Positions 17,219-26,674 of a DNA stretch of 64,000 nt are shown here, in pieces. How positions within the stretch are numbered: position 1 is the first letter of the stretch; every line of letters begins with the position of its first letter. The notes beneath the pieces were generated by a model. That model worked only from the letters and a program-made list of their open reading frames with translations, had not been told where the DNA came from and did not search any database. Source of the DNA: Microvirga ossetica (lineage in GTDB: Bacteria; Pseudomonadota; Alphaproteobacteria; Rhizobiales; Beijerinckiaceae). The translations under genes and the position numbers were made by a program. The DNA lies in contig NZ_CP016616.1 of NCBI RefSeq assembly GCF_002741015.1, forward strand, positions 5,172,501 through 5,236,500, written 5' to 3'.

Positions 17219-19132
17219 TTAAGTCCATCCTCCAGAAGGTAAACCTGCCGCTGCTAGGCAGTGTGCCCACTGCCGGCCCGTGTCGAGTTGCCCGTTCGGC
17301 ATCCGCGCAAGATATTTCTCCACCGTCAATGCAGGCTCGAGCAGGCGTAAATTGCGCAGGGCCTCGCGCGCCTCGTCCATTCGCCCCTGGCAGACAAGCG
17401 CGATCGCGAGGACTCGCCATGTAGAGGAATGCATGCGATTGAGTGCCAGCGACGAACGCGCAAGCCTTTCGGCGTCCACGTATCGGTGCGCAGAAAGCTC
17501 CGCCGTCGCGCCGAGGGATTCGAAGTAGTAACGCTGCGGATCGAGCGGAGAGAGCTCCATCGCGCGCCGCGTAGCGTCCACTGCTGCGTCGCCCTCGCCC
17601 TCGAACGCATTGATTGTGCCTCGGTAGAGCCAGCCCAGGGCATGACTGGGGTTGGCCTCCACAGCCTGATCGCAGCGCTTGCGGGCAGTGTCCAGGTCCT
17701 TCAACAAATGACAGTAGTCGAAGCCTTCGGTCGCAAGCGCAAGCGCGTCCGAAGGATCCCGGTCCAGCGCGGCGTGGGTGACGCTCAAGGCCTCGGAAGC
17801 CTCGCGCGTGCGATCCTCGGACCACCCACGCGTCACACGCAGGATGAACCAGTTTCCGAGCCATGCCCGCGGGGCCGCAATTCGGTTATGCCGGTTGATC
17901 AGTTCCTCGAGAATCGCGCGAGTTTGCAGGAACTCGTCCTTGCTTGAACGGTGCATCATCCTGATGCTGCCGAGCAGCAGCGAATAACTCTCGAGGGTCG
18001 GCAGGGGCTGGGTCAAGATATGCTCGACTTCGGCGTCGAACACAGAGACATGGACCCCTTGCGCGATGTGATGCGCCAATTCGCTTTCGGGCTTGAGCAG
18101 GTCGCCGAAATCCCCGCTCACTCGGTCGGTCCAGATGACCCGGTTATTGCGCGCCTCGGCGAGCTCTGCTGTCACCAGAATTCGGCCCGCACTCACCACG
18201 TACCCGCCGCTGAGGACATAGGTTGCGCCGAGATGGGCCGACACCTGCTCCGTATTGTTCACACGGCCGCGGAAGACGCTGGTCGAAAGACGTGAAATGA
18301 CCTTGAGGTTCGCCGCCTTCGACAGACGCCAGATCACGCTGTCGGCAATCAAGTTGCCGACATCGAGATGCTCGATCGTCCTGCTCCGTGCTTCGAAGGG
18401 GATTACGGCAATGCTCGGCTCCATCGCCGTGCCGTAGTCGCGTCGGCCGGTGAAGCTTGGCTGTGCGCTTGCCGGCCCGACTCGGTACGCTCGCACCGGC
18501 TTGTCAAAGTGCTTGAGAAAGCAATCGCCGAGATCTTCGCACACCGCGTCGACCCCGTGCGTAAGCGCATCGCGCGCAGCGGCATTGCCGATTGTCTCAC
18601 CTGGGCTTGCCAGATTTGCTAGCGCAGCCGCCAGCTGTTCATGCACCGATGCGCTGGCGATCGTCTCGTCCGGGCCGGCCAGCGTTGCCAGCCGTGCTGC
18701 CAAATTTACCGCCGTTCCATAGATATCGGTCCCGTCGCTCCAGGCCATTGCAGCGTTGATCCCTGCGCGAAGGTGCAATTGCTGGTCTTCCGGGATGTCG
18801 GCATTCTGCATGGCGATGGCCCGATGCATCTCGGCGGCAGCGTTGACAGCATCGGGCACCGCCTCGAAACGCGCCATCAGGCCGTCGCCCAGGGACTTGA
18901 CGAGGACGCCACGATGACGGGCCAGTATCTCGGCGGTGGCGACACGGACGAAGTCTGTCCATCGGCGAACGGCGTCGGCTTCGTGCTCCCGCATGAGCCG
19001 CACCGACTCCACGAGGTCGACCAGAAGCACGACGGTCTCCTGCTGCACAAGCCCCACGCCTGCGCTACGCACATCGGATCGCTCGGGCCGGGTGGCCTGT
19101 TCTCCCGGTTTCTCCACCTCGTCATTGGTCAT
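17219..19132 (-). CDS. Class III adenylate/guanylate cyclase with TPR repeats
   Basis: About 637 residues from ATG 19132 (a TTG at 19168 would add 12). The N-terminal cyclase domain has both metal Asp residues (D39 in 'LLVDLVESV', D83 in 'KSLGDGLMARF') and the 'TDIYGTAVNLAARLA' motif with the catalytic Asn and Arg. A middle part ('PSIAVIPFEA', then 'LGATYVLSGGYV') matches the TolB-like/FlgO-like segment common in rhizobial cyclases. The rest is TPR helices, e.g. 'ALGWLYRGTINAFEG'. No membrane segment is seen. It would make cAMP or cGMP in the cytoplasm and bind partners through the TPRs. First gene of the cyclase/PAP2/subtilase set. Confidence 0.9.
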   Translation of the reverse strand: MTNDEVEKPGEQATRPERSDVRSAGVGLVQQETVVLLVDLVESVRLMREHEADAVRRWTDFVRVATAEILARHRGVLVKSLGDGLMARFEAVPDAVNAAAEMHRAIAMQNADIPEDQQLHLRAGINAAMAWSDGTDIYGTAVNLAARLATLAGPDETIASASVHEQLAAALANLASPGETIGNAAARDALTHGVDAVCEDLGDCFLKHFDKPVRAYRVGPASAQPSFTGRRDYGTAMEPSIAVIPFEARSRTIEHLDVGNLIADSVIWRLSKAANLKVISRLSTSVFRGRVNNTEQVSAHLGATYVLSGGYVVSAGRILVTAELAEARNNRVIWTDRVSGDFGDLLKPESELAHHIAQGVHVSVFDAEVEHILTQPLPTLESYSLLLGSIRMMHRSSKDEFLQTRAILEELINRHNRIAAPRAWLGNWFILRVTRGWSEDRTREASEALSVTHAALDRDPSDALALATEGFDYCHLLKDLDTARKRCDQAVEANPSHALGWLYRGTINAFEGEGDAAVDATRRAMELSPLDPQRYYFESLGATAELSAHRYVDAERLARSSLALNRMHSSTWRVLAIALVCQGRMDEAREALRNLRLLEPALTVEKYLARMPNGQLDTGRQWAHCLAAAGLPSGGWT

Positions 19133-19292
19133 GTCGATCTGGCCCCGTGAGCCCGACCTCACTGGCAATGAGCCAGTTCTACGAAAGCAAGGCTCTCGCG
19201 GAAGCGAAGCATTGTCAAGTGGAACGCGTCTTAAGATGCTTTGTAAAAGACATATCGTTCTGTTGTGACACCTTCAACTTCATTTTATCCCA

Positions 19293-19324
19293 AAGTATCA
19301 AGTTCTCGTTTCATTCCGATACTT
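19293..19324. promoter_or_regulatory. Inverted repeat upstream of the cyclase gene
   Basis: AAGTATC (19293-19299) and GATACTT (19318-19324) form 7-bp arms with an 18-base loop in an AT-rich patch of the gap 19133-19411. On the minus strand TTGAAG, 17 bases and TATGTC lie between the repeat and the cyclase start, a possible promoter. The role is inference; it could be an operator or simply a stem-loop beyond the end of the M20 gene. Confidence 0.3.
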
Positions 19325-19411
19325 GGCTTTGAAAGGAATCGTGATGAAATACGGCTGTGCGAGTTGAAATTATAGGAAAATCAGCTTTCTGCGCGCTGCC
19401 CGCTCCGAATT

Positions 19412-20740
19412 TCAGTTCGCGCCGGACAGATGAGATGTCTTCGCCGAAGGACGAATGCCGCACCATGCCGCCACGAACAGAGCGATTGCCTTGGTCACGC
19501 GCCGCAAGGAGGGGAGGGACACTCGCTCGTCGATGGCATGGATATTCTCCGCGATAGGCCCGTAGACCAGCGAGGGAATGCCTGCATGAACGGAATAGAC
19601 TGCGGCATCCAGGTAGCATGCCATGACATAGGCCTGTAGCGGCGAGCCATCCGGTGTGTTGGCTGCTGCGTGGGCCTCGACAAGGACGGCTTCCGCTTCC
19701 GACCCGGGAGCAAGGGTGTAGCCTGCATGCACGACCCCAACCCATTCCACGGTGGGTTCCGGGCAGCGCTGCACCACTGGATCATCGGCAGCCGTCGCAG
19801 CGACGAAAGCCTCGAATTCCTTCACGCGCTCCTGAGGGTCGTCGCCGGGATAAAAGCCGATGCGTCCTTCGAAACCGCAACATGATGGAACGGATGCGAT
19901 CCACTCGCCGCCGTTGATCGTCCCGATCGTCAGAGCTGCGGGATTTTCCACGTCATCGAAGAATGGTTTTGCAGACCGCTCCTCGTTCCAGCGTGTCTCG
20001 AGTTGACGCAAGCGATCGATAAGCTGCATAGCCGCTTCGAGTGCGCTCACACCGCCACTGACCTCGCGTGGGTGAGCAGGCTTGCCTTGGACCGTGATGG
20101 CAAACTTGATCACGCCGGAATTTGCCCGAACAAGCTTCTCGTCGGTCGGCTCCGGGATCAGCACGGCATCGGCGACATGGCCGCCGGCTATTGCCATCGC
20201 GGCTCCGTTTCCGGTGATTTCCTCCTCGACGACGGAGTGGATCTCAACCGGTGCCGTCAATTCGAGCCCTGCCGACCTGATTGCGTCGAGAGCAAAGATC
20301 GCCGCCGACAAGCCCGCCTTCATGTCGCCGGAGCCGCGACCGTACAGCCATTCGCCACGCCGCGTCGGCTCGAAGGGCGGGTCCTGCCAACGGTTTGGAT
20401 CGCCGGTCGGCACGATGTCGACATGCGCATTCAGGATAAGGGATCGTCCACAGACGATTGCCGGGTTGTGACGCCCGATCACGTTCCAAGAATTCTCATA
20501 GCTGACTGTTGCCGGGGAAAAGGCCGGATGTCGGCCAATCAGCGCCGTATCGATCATCTGGCGATCAACGCCATATCCCCTTTCCAGCAGGGCCGCCTCG
20601 ACGAGTTCCTGCACCCCGGCTTCCTGTCCCCGCAGTGAGACGCAACGCACCAGTTCCGACATAAAGCCGACCTGCGCTTCGAATGCTGCGTCGACGGCGG
20701 CCAGGATGCGCTCCCGCTCGGATTCGGACAGAGTACTCAT
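19412..20740 (-). CDS. M20-family deacylase (ArgE/DapE-like)
   Basis: About 442 residues. Metal-ligand motifs of the M20 zinc hydrolases are visible: 'LNAHVDIVPTG', 'GRGSGDMKAG' and 'VVEEEITGNG' (Glu base and ligand), with the dimerisation insert 'GVIKFAITVQGKPAHPREV'. ATG 20740 is taken over an upstream TTG (20776). It is the last gene of the ectoine block, downstream of ald. Family members remove acetyl or other acyl groups from amino acids. Here an acetyl-diaminobutyrate would be a fitting substrate, possibly the gamma-acetyl isomer that DoeB does not take; this is inference. Confidence 0.9.
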   Translation of the reverse strand: MSTLSESERERILAAVDAAFEAQVGFMSELVRCVSLRGQEAGVQELVEAALLERGYGVDRQMIDTALIGRHPAFSPATVSYENSWNVIGRHNPAIVCGRSLILNAHVDIVPTGDPNRWQDPPFEPTRRGEWLYGRGSGDMKAGLSAAIFALDAIRSAGLELTAPVEIHSVVEEEITGNGAAMAIAGGHVADAVLIPEPTDEKLVRANSGVIKFAITVQGKPAHPREVSGGVSALEAAMQLIDRLRQLETRWNEERSAKPFFDDVENPAALTIGTINGGEWIASVPSCCGFEGRIGFYPGDDPQERVKEFEAFVAATAADDPVVQRCPEPTVEWVGVVHAGYTLAPGSEAEAVLVEAHAAANTPDGSPLQAYVMACYLDAAVYSVHAGIPSLVYGPIAENIHAIDERVSLPSLRRVTKAIALFVAAWCGIRPSAKTSHLSGAN

Positions 20741-20847
20741 CGATGAGGATTCGGTGCTGAGAGGTGCAATCGTCAACGCGAGAGCCTTTGAGTAGGAATG
20801 ACTGAAGGCACCTACTGGATGCTTCGGTTATCGAAGTCCAGAGGCAA

Positions 20848-21972
20848 CTATTGGCCGTTCCCTACCATCTCGTGGGCCGGCGTGTAATGAAGGCCTTGAG
20901 CCTCCGCAACAGGCTCGCAGGTTATCTTGCCATCGCATACGTTCAAGCCGGCAAGCAGGTGCGGATCCTGTGACAGCGCCGTGCGCCAGCCCTTGTTCGC
21001 GAGAGTCAGGACGAACGGCAGCGTCGCGTTGTTCAGGGCAAGCGTCGAGGTTCTGGCAACCGCGCCAGGCATGTTGGCGACGCAGTAATGGACGACGCCG
21101 TCCACCACATAGGTCGGGTCGGAATGCGTGGTGGCGTGAGAGGTCTCGAAGCAGCCCCCCTGGTCGATGGCAATGTCCACGAGGACGGAGCCTTTCTTCA
21201 TGGTGCGTACAACCTCGCGGCTCACCAGCTTCGGCGCGGCGGCGCCTGGAATGAGCACTGCACCGATCAGCAGATCGGCCTCCCTGGCAAGTTCCGCAAT
21301 GGCCGCGCGTGTAGAATAGACTGTGGAGATCGCGTTGCCGAACTGGGTCGAAAGGCGCTTCAGGGCGTCCGGAGAACGGTCGACAACAGTCACCTGTGCG
21401 CCCATGCCGATGGCAATTGTGGCCGCGTGGGTGCCGGACACGCCTCCACCGAGAATTACCACGGAAGCGGCTGGAACGCCTGGAACGCCACCCAGCAGGA
21501 TGCCGCGCCCGCCCTGCGCCTTTTCGAGTGCATGGGCCCCAACCTGCGGTGCGAGCCGCCCGGCGACCTCCGACATGGGCGTCAGCAGAGGCAGTGCGCC
21601 GGAGGGTGAGGTGACGGTCTCGTAAGCGATGCAAACTGCCCGCGACGCGATAAGATCCTGAGTCTGCTCCGGGTCCGGAGCGAGATGAAGGTAGGTAAAC
21701 AGAATCTGTCCTGGTCTCAAGCGCTGGCGCTCCTGAGCCAGGGGCTCTTTCACCTTCACCACCATCTCGGCATCTGCAAAGATCGACCCCGGACCGTCGA
21801 CGATCTCGGCTCCGGCGATCCTGTAATCCTCATCGGTAAAGCCTGCGCCGAGTCCCGCCCCGGACTGCACCATGACCCGGTGGCCGTGATGAACCAGTTC
21901 CTGAACGGAAGAGGGGATGAGCCCCACGCGGGCTTCATTGTCCTTGATTTCGGATGGCACCCCGATCAGCAT
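20848..21972 (-). CDS. ald: Alanine dehydrogenase
   Basis: 374 residues, the usual length. It has the N-terminal signature '[20 protein letters not shown]', the substrate Lys in 'VKVKEPL', a Rossmann NAD site ('[14 protein letters not shown]') and '[15 protein letters not shown]'. It catalyses reversible NAD-dependent deamination of L-alanine to pyruvate and ammonia. GGGAG precedes the ATG. In this setting it could recycle alanine formed when the diaminobutyrate aminotransferase uses pyruvate; that link is inferred from gene order. A 192-base gap separates it from doeD, so it may also have its own promoter. Confidence 0.95.
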   Translation of the reverse strand: MLIGVPSEIKDNEARVGLIPSSVQELVHHGHRVMVQSGAGLGAGFTDEDYRIAGAEIVDGPGSIFADAEMVVKVKEPLAQERQRLRPGQILFTYLHLAPDPEQTQDLIASRAVCIAYETVTSPSGALPLLTPMSEVAGRLAPQVGAHALEKAQGGRGILLGGVPGVPAASVVILGGGVSGTHAATIAIGMGAQVTVVDRSPDALKRLSTQFGNAISTVYSTRAAIAELAREADLLIGAVLIPGAAAPKLVSREVVRTMKKGSVLVDIAIDQGGCFETSHATTHSDPTYVVDGVVHYCVANMPGAVARTSTLALNNATLPFVLTLANKGWRTALSQDPHLLAGLNVCDGKITCEPVAEAQGLHYTPAHEMVGNGQ

Positions 21973-22164
21973 GTAAGCGTCTCCCAGAAGTTCCCGACCT
22001 TGCGTCGTTGTGGATTGTTCCGAAGCCGATGCTAGCGCATCGTGCGGAAAATTGGACCATTATTTGGCGGCCGGAAACTCCGGTTCGTGGCCGGGGATGC
22101 GCACCTTTGGAAAGGGGGCGTCGGACGGGCCGGCTCGTTCACCGACCCGTCCCGATCTGGTGCA

Positions 22165-23556
22165 TCAGAGAGCGCCCGTCACGGCTTCCACGGCGCCCTT
22201 CGTGGCGGCGACGATCGTATCGGCCTCGTCCCGAGTCAGGCAGAGCGGTGGAGCAAAGCCGAGGATGTCCCCTTGCGGCATGGCACGACCGATGACGCCC
22301 CGCTCGAGCAGTGCTGCCGCGACGCGCAGGCCCACCTTCTCGGACACATCGAAAAATACCTGATCGTCGCGGTCACGCACGAACTCGATGGCGGCCATCA
22401 TGCCCTCGCCGCGCACCTCGCCGACGAAGCGATTGGAACCCACGGCATCGTTGAGCGCATTCTTGAAATAGACACCGACATCGCCCGCATTGGCGACGAG
22501 GTCGAGCTCGTCCACCACTTCCAGATTGGCAACGCCCGCCGCTGCACAGAGCGGGTGAGACGAATAGGTCCAGCCATGGCCGATCGGGCCGTAGGTGTCG
22601 GAGCCCTGTTCCAGGACGCGCCAGACCTTTTCGGATACGATGACGCCGGAGAGCGGAGCATAGGCCGACGTCAGTCCCTTGGCGATGGTGATCAGGTCCG
22701 GTTTCATGCCGTAATGGTCCGATCCGAACATGCTGCCGAGGCGGCCAAAGCCTGTGATCACCTCGTCGGCGATGAGCAGGATGTCATATTTGGCAAGCAC
22801 CGCCTGGATCTTATCCCAGTAAGCTTTCGGCGGGGGCACGATGCCGCCGGTGCCGAGCACCGGTTCGCCGATGAAGGCCGCGATGGTGTCCGGGCCTTCG
22901 GTCTGGATCAGCTCATCCAACTTGTCGGCGCAATATTGCGAGAACTCCTCCTCGGACAAATTGCGATCGGGTCGGCGGAAATAATAGGGCGCTTCCGTGT
23001 GCAGAACTGGCGGGCGCGGCAGGTCGAACAGGTTATGGAAGGCAGCGAGCCCCGTGAGGCTGCCGCTCATCAGGCCCGAGCCGTGATAACCGCGCCAGCG
23101 GGAGATGATCTTCTTCTTCTCGGGGCGTCCGAGCACGTTGTTCATGTACCAGACGAGCTTGATATTGGTCTCGTTGGCATCCGAACCGGACAAGCCGAAG
23201 AACACGCGGCTCATGCCCTCCGGAGCACGGTCGATGATCATTTTGGCGAGACGGATCGAAGGCTCGGTGCCGTGACCGACATAGGCATGATAGTAGGGAA
23301 GGGCCGCTGCCTGCGCCGCGATGGCATCGGTGATCTTGGTCCGGCCATATCCGACATTGACGCAGTAGAGACCCGCGAAGGCATCGAGGCTGCGCTTGCC
23401 CTCGCGATCGACGATATAGACGCCCTCGCCTCCAGCGATGATACGGTTCGGCGTTTCGCCGCGCGCATGCTGGGCCATATGGGTCGAGGGGTGGAAGAAA
23501 TGATCCCTATCCCAGGCGTGTAGTTCGTTACCCAGGTTGTTCTTCTCATGCAGCAT
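22165..23556 (-). CDS. doeD: Class III aminotransferase, diaminobutyrate type (DoeD/Atf)
   Basis: 463 residues, PLP-dependent class III aminotransferase. The N-terminal 'WDRDHFFHPSTHMAQHARGE' is characteristic of the aminotransferase in ectoine operons. The PLP elements are 'LSGSDANETN', 'ADEVITGFGRLGS' and the Schiff-base Lys in 'ITIAKGLTSAYAPL'. It should convert L-2,4-diaminobutyrate to aspartate semialdehyde. GGAG lies seven bases before the ATG. It follows doeC by 13 bases. Confidence 0.9.
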   Translation of the reverse strand: MLHEKNNLGNELHAWDRDHFFHPSTHMAQHARGETPNRIIAGGEGVYIVDREGKRSLDAFAGLYCVNVGYGRTKITDAIAAQAAALPYYHAYVGHGTEPSIRLAKMIIDRAPEGMSRVFFGLSGSDANETNIKLVWYMNNVLGRPEKKKIISRWRGYHGSGLMSGSLTGLAAFHNLFDLPRPPVLHTEAPYYFRRPDRNLSEEEFSQYCADKLDELIQTEGPDTIAAFIGEPVLGTGGIVPPPKAYWDKIQAVLAKYDILLIADEVITGFGRLGSMFGSDHYGMKPDLITIAKGLTSAYAPLSGVIVSEKVWRVLEQGSDTYGPIGHGWTYSSHPLCAAAGVANLEVVDELDLVANAGDVGVYFKNALNDAVGSNRFVGEVRGEGMMAAIEFVRDRDDQVFFDVSEKVGLRVAAALLERGVIGRAMPQGDILGFAPPLCLTRDEADTIVAATKGAVEAVTGAL

Positions 23557-23569
23557 GGAACGGCTCCGA

Positions 23570-25084
23570 TTAATTGATGTCGAGACAAATGTATTTCAGG
23601 TCGGTGAAGGCTTCGAGCCCGTGGCGGGACCCCTCGCGGCCGAGACCCGACTGCTTCGTTCCTCCGAACGGGATCGGCGCGCCCGTGATCTTGACGCGGT
23701 TGACGGCTACCATGCCGTATTCCAGCGAGCGGGCAAGTCGCAAGGCCCGGGCGCCATTCTCCGTGACCACATAGGCGACGAGGCCGTATTCGGTCGCGTT
23801 CGCACGCCGCACGACCTCGTCCTCGGTATCGAATGGCGTCACGGCAGCGATGGGGGCGAAAGTCTCTTCTCTCATGATAAGGGCGCTGTCCGGCACATCG
23901 GCGGGAAGCGTCGGCGTCACGAAGTTCGGTCCCGCGGGAGCCGCATCGCCGGTGATCTGCCGCGCGCCTTGCCTCACGGCGTCGTCGATCTGCGCCTGAG
24001 CTTTGGAGACCGCATTGGCATGCATCAGGGGTCCTATTTCCGTGTCTGCCTCGAGCCCCGCTCCGACCTTCAGCCCGGCGATGCGCTCGCCGAACGCTTC
24101 GCAGAAAGCGGGGTAGATCGAACGCTGGACGTAGATGCGATTGGCGGCAAGGCAGTCCTGACCCGACGTCGCGAACTTCGCCGCCATGGCGATCTCGACG
24201 GCTTTGTCCAAGTCCGCATCGTCGAAGATCAGCAGGGGCGCGTGGCCGCCGAGTTCCATCACGAGGCGCTTCATGGTCAAGGCGCAGCGAGCAGCGATCC
24301 TGCGCCCGATCTCTGTCGAGCCTGTAAAGCTTACGACACGCACGCGCTCATCGTCGCAGAATCGATTGGCAATGGGTTCGGCTTGACCAGGGACGATGTT
24401 GAAAACACCCGCGGGCAGGCCGGCGCGCTCCGACAACTCGGCCAGGGCGAGGGCAGAAAGGGGAGTGTAAGAGGAGGGGTGAGCCACGACTGTGCAGCCG
24501 GCAGCAAGGGCGGCCGCAGCCTTCCGCGTCAGCATGGCCGATGGGAAGTTCCATGGCGTGAGCAGCGCGGCGACACCCAGTGCTTCGCGGCGCACCAGCA
24601 TCTCTGCACCCGGGAGATGGCTGGTCACGCTCTCGACATTGAGGCGCTTGGCCTCTTCGGCGTACCATTCCACGAAGGAAGCCGCATAGGAAATCTCCCC
24701 GAGCGATTCGGACAGAGGCTTGCCCTGCTCGAGGGTCATGAGAAGGGCGAGATCCTGGCGGGCTTCAAGGATGAGATCATGCCAGGCCCGCAGGCGGGCG
24801 GCGCGCTCTTGCGGCAGCAGCGTTTTCCAGGCGGGCAGGGCAAGGGCCGCGGCGTCGATCGCCTGCGTTGCTTCGTCCGCGCCGAGCCGGGCGACGCGGG
24901 CAACGACCAGTCCCGAAGCCGGATCGCGGACCTCGAAGCGGACATCGGATACCGCTCCGGTCCAGCGGCCGTCGATATAGGCCATCTCGCGCAACAGGCG
25001 GGCATCCCGCAGCCGGCTTAAGGCCGGATGGGTCTCCGCCTTGGAAGGGATGGCAGCGGCAGTGGTCTGCGTCATCGCATTCAT
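23570..25084 (-). CDS. doeC: NAD(P)-dependent semialdehyde dehydrogenase (DoeC/Ssd)
   Basis: 504 residues of the succinate-semialdehyde dehydrogenase family. It shows 'LLTPWNFPSAMLTRKAAAAL' (cofactor and Asn), 'VSFTGSTEIGR', the Glu in 'VMELGGHAPLLIFDDAD' and the catalytic Cys in 'TSGQDCLAANRIYV'. In ectoine operons this enzyme oxidises aspartate 4-semialdehyde to aspartate. ATG 25084 is chosen because AGGAG lies eight bases upstream. The gap to ehuA is 133 bases, with no obvious terminator. Confidence 0.92.
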   Translation of the reverse strand: MNAMTQTTAAAIPSKAETHPALSRLRDARLLREMAYIDGRWTGAVSDVRFEVRDPASGLVVARVARLGADEATQAIDAAALALPAWKTLLPQERAARLRAWHDLILEARQDLALLMTLEQGKPLSESLGEISYAASFVEWYAEEAKRLNVESVTSHLPGAEMLVRREALGVAALLTPWNFPSAMLTRKAAAALAAGCTVVAHPSSYTPLSALALAELSERAGLPAGVFNIVPGQAEPIANRFCDDERVRVVSFTGSTEIGRRIAARCALTMKRLVMELGGHAPLLIFDDADLDKAVEIAMAAKFATSGQDCLAANRIYVQRSIYPAFCEAFGERIAGLKVGAGLEADTEIGPLMHANAVSKAQAQIDDAVRQGARQITGDAAPAGPNFVTPTLPADVPDSALIMREETFAPIAAVTPFDTEDEVVRRANATEYGLVAYVVTENGARALRLARSLEYGMVAVNRVKITGAPIPFGGTKQSGLGREGSRHGLEAFTDLKYICLDIN

Positions 25085-25217
25085 GCGGCGATCTCCTGAA
25101 AACCCACGCAAGGGAGGCTAGTGTTTCAGGAGGTGAGAAGGTTTCGGTTCTTCCGTTCGAAGCCAGATAGAGTCTCGGTTCTGGGAGGCCGCAGCCGAGA
25201 CTTTCTCGGATCATGCG

Positions 25218-25985
25218 TCAGCCGTTCAGGACGGAGCTCAGGAACTCCCGGGTTCGCGGCTGTTCCGGATTGCTGAAGAATTGATCCGGGTGACCTTGCT
25301 CCACGATGCGTCCCTTATCGAAGAAGCATACGCGGTCGGATACTTCGCGGGCAAAGCGCATCTCATGAGTGACAAGCAGCATGGTCAGATCGTGCTCCTG
25401 CGCGAGGTTGCGGATCACTCCCAGCACTTCTCCGACAAGCTGCGGGTCGAGGGCCGAGGTGGGTTCATCGAACAGGAGAACGCGGGGGCGCATGGCGAGT
25501 GCCCTCGCGATGGCGACACGCTGCTGCTGCCCGCCGGAGAGCTGGCTCGGATACTGGTCCTTCTTGTCGAGCAGACCGACCATCCGCAAAAGCTCGATAG
25601 CGCGACTTTCCGCCTCCGCGCGCTTCATCTTGAGAACGGCGACCGGCGCCTCGACGATATTGCGCAAGACCGTCATGTGCGGAAACAGATTGAAGCTCTG
25701 AAACACCATGCCGACATTGGAGCGGATCTTGTGCAGGTGTCGATCGCTGGCCTTGAACTCTCCCCGCCCGTGCCGCTCGTGGTAGCTGATCCCGGCAAGC
25801 TCCAGATGCCCCTCCTGGAAGGGCTCGAGCGTCATCAAGATGCGCAGCACAGTGGATTTGCCGGAACCGGACGGGCCAATCAGAGTCACTTTCTCGCCCT
25901 GGCGGACATCGAAGTTGAATTGATCCAGGACGGTCAGCGCGCCGAAACGCTTGATGACGTTCTGAAAGCGAATGATGGGTGTCAT
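25218..25985 (-). CDS. ehuA: Ectoine ABC transporter ATPase EhuA
   Basis: 255 residues, polar amino-acid-type ABC ATPase. Walker A is '[11 protein letters not shown]', the signature '[15 protein letters not shown]', Walker B '[13 protein letters not shown]' and the switch His in '[10 protein letters not shown]'. It overlaps ehuD by four bases. The ectoine assignment comes from the surrounding eut/doe genes and the binding protein; the ATPase alone would only say polar amino acid uptake. Confidence 0.92.
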   Translation of the reverse strand: MTPIIRFQNVIKRFGALTVLDQFNFDVRQGEKVTLIGPSGSGKSTVLRILMTLEPFQEGHLELAGISYHERHGRGEFKASDRHLHKIRSNVGMVFQSFNLFPHMTVLRNIVEAPVAVLKMKRAEAESRAIELLRMVGLLDKKDQYPSQLSGGQQQRVAIARALAMRPRVLLFDEPTSALDPQLVGEVLGVIRNLAQEHDLTMLLVTHEMRFAREVSDRVCFFDKGRIVEQGHPDQFFSNPEQPRTREFLSSVLNG

Positions 25986-26674
25986 CGCAACGGAATCCCG
26001 CTTTTGGGCAGAGTCTTTTCCACCAGATGGATGAGAGCCGAGCAGATCAGGGTCATGGGAAGGAAGATCAGGCCGACCATGGAGAGCGGCACGAGATAGT
26101 CGAACGTGCGCTCACCGATCATGTTGGCGAGGCCGAGCATGTCCAGCACCGTCACGACCGACAAAACCGGTGTTTCCTTCAGCATCGAGACGAGGTAGTT
26201 GCCCAATGCCGGGACGATGCGCGGGATCATCTGCGGCACGACGATATCGCGATAGGTTTGAAGACGCGTCAGGTTCAAGGCCGTCGAAGCCTCCCACTGG
26301 CCGCGCTGGATGGCGTTGATTCCGCCGCGATAGACCTCGGACGTATATGCCGAATATTGCAGCCCGAGTGCCAGGGCCCCGGTCATGAAAGCCGGCAGGA
26401 CGATCCCGAAATCGGGCAGGACGTAGTAAAGGAAAAAGAGCTGGACGAGGAGCGGCGTGTCGCGCACGAACTCGGTGAAGCAGGCGACCGTCCAGGAGAT
26501 TGCCTTGTAGCGGCTGCGTCGCAGGAGCGCGAGGACGAGACCGAGGACCAGCGCGATGGCGTAGCCCACCGCCGCCGCCTGCAAAGTCACGAGAAGACCG
26601 ATTCCGAGGATCGGCAGGATCGAAAGCGCGAAGGCTAGTGTCGAAGAGGTGTCCCATTCATAACCGTACATCAT
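25982..26674 (-). CDS. ehuD: Ectoine ABC transporter permease EhuD
   Basis: 230 residues with about five hydrophobic helices and the His/Glu/Gln/Met-type permease pattern: 'FTEFVRDTPLLVQLFFLYYV' near the middle and an EAA-like loop 'GQWEASTALNLTRLQTYRDI'. It sits in the inner membrane and pairs with EhuC. Four-base overlaps with both neighbours show tight translational coupling. Confidence 0.92.
   Translation of the reverse strand: MMYGYEWDTSSTLAFALSILPILGIGLLVTLQAAAVGYAIALVLGLVLALLRRSRYKAISWTVACFTEFVRDTPLLVQLFFLYYVLPDFGIVLPAFMTGALALGLQYSAYTSEVYRGGINAIQRGQWEASTALNLTRLQTYRDIVVPQMIPRIVPALGNYLVSMLKETPVLSVVTVLDMLGLANMIGERTFDYLVPLSMVGLIFLPMTLICSALIHLVEKTLPKSGIPLR

Noticed and set aside
17202..17864. 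N-terminal extension of the PAP2-like protein by 221 residues
   Set aside because: It overlaps the cyclase gene in another frame, is Arg/Cys-rich and lacks a start signal, while 17201 has a strong ribosome site.
22042..25021. Two plus-strand frames of about 490 residues each
   Set aside because: They are antisense to doeD and doeC, have no family motifs and no ribosome sites.
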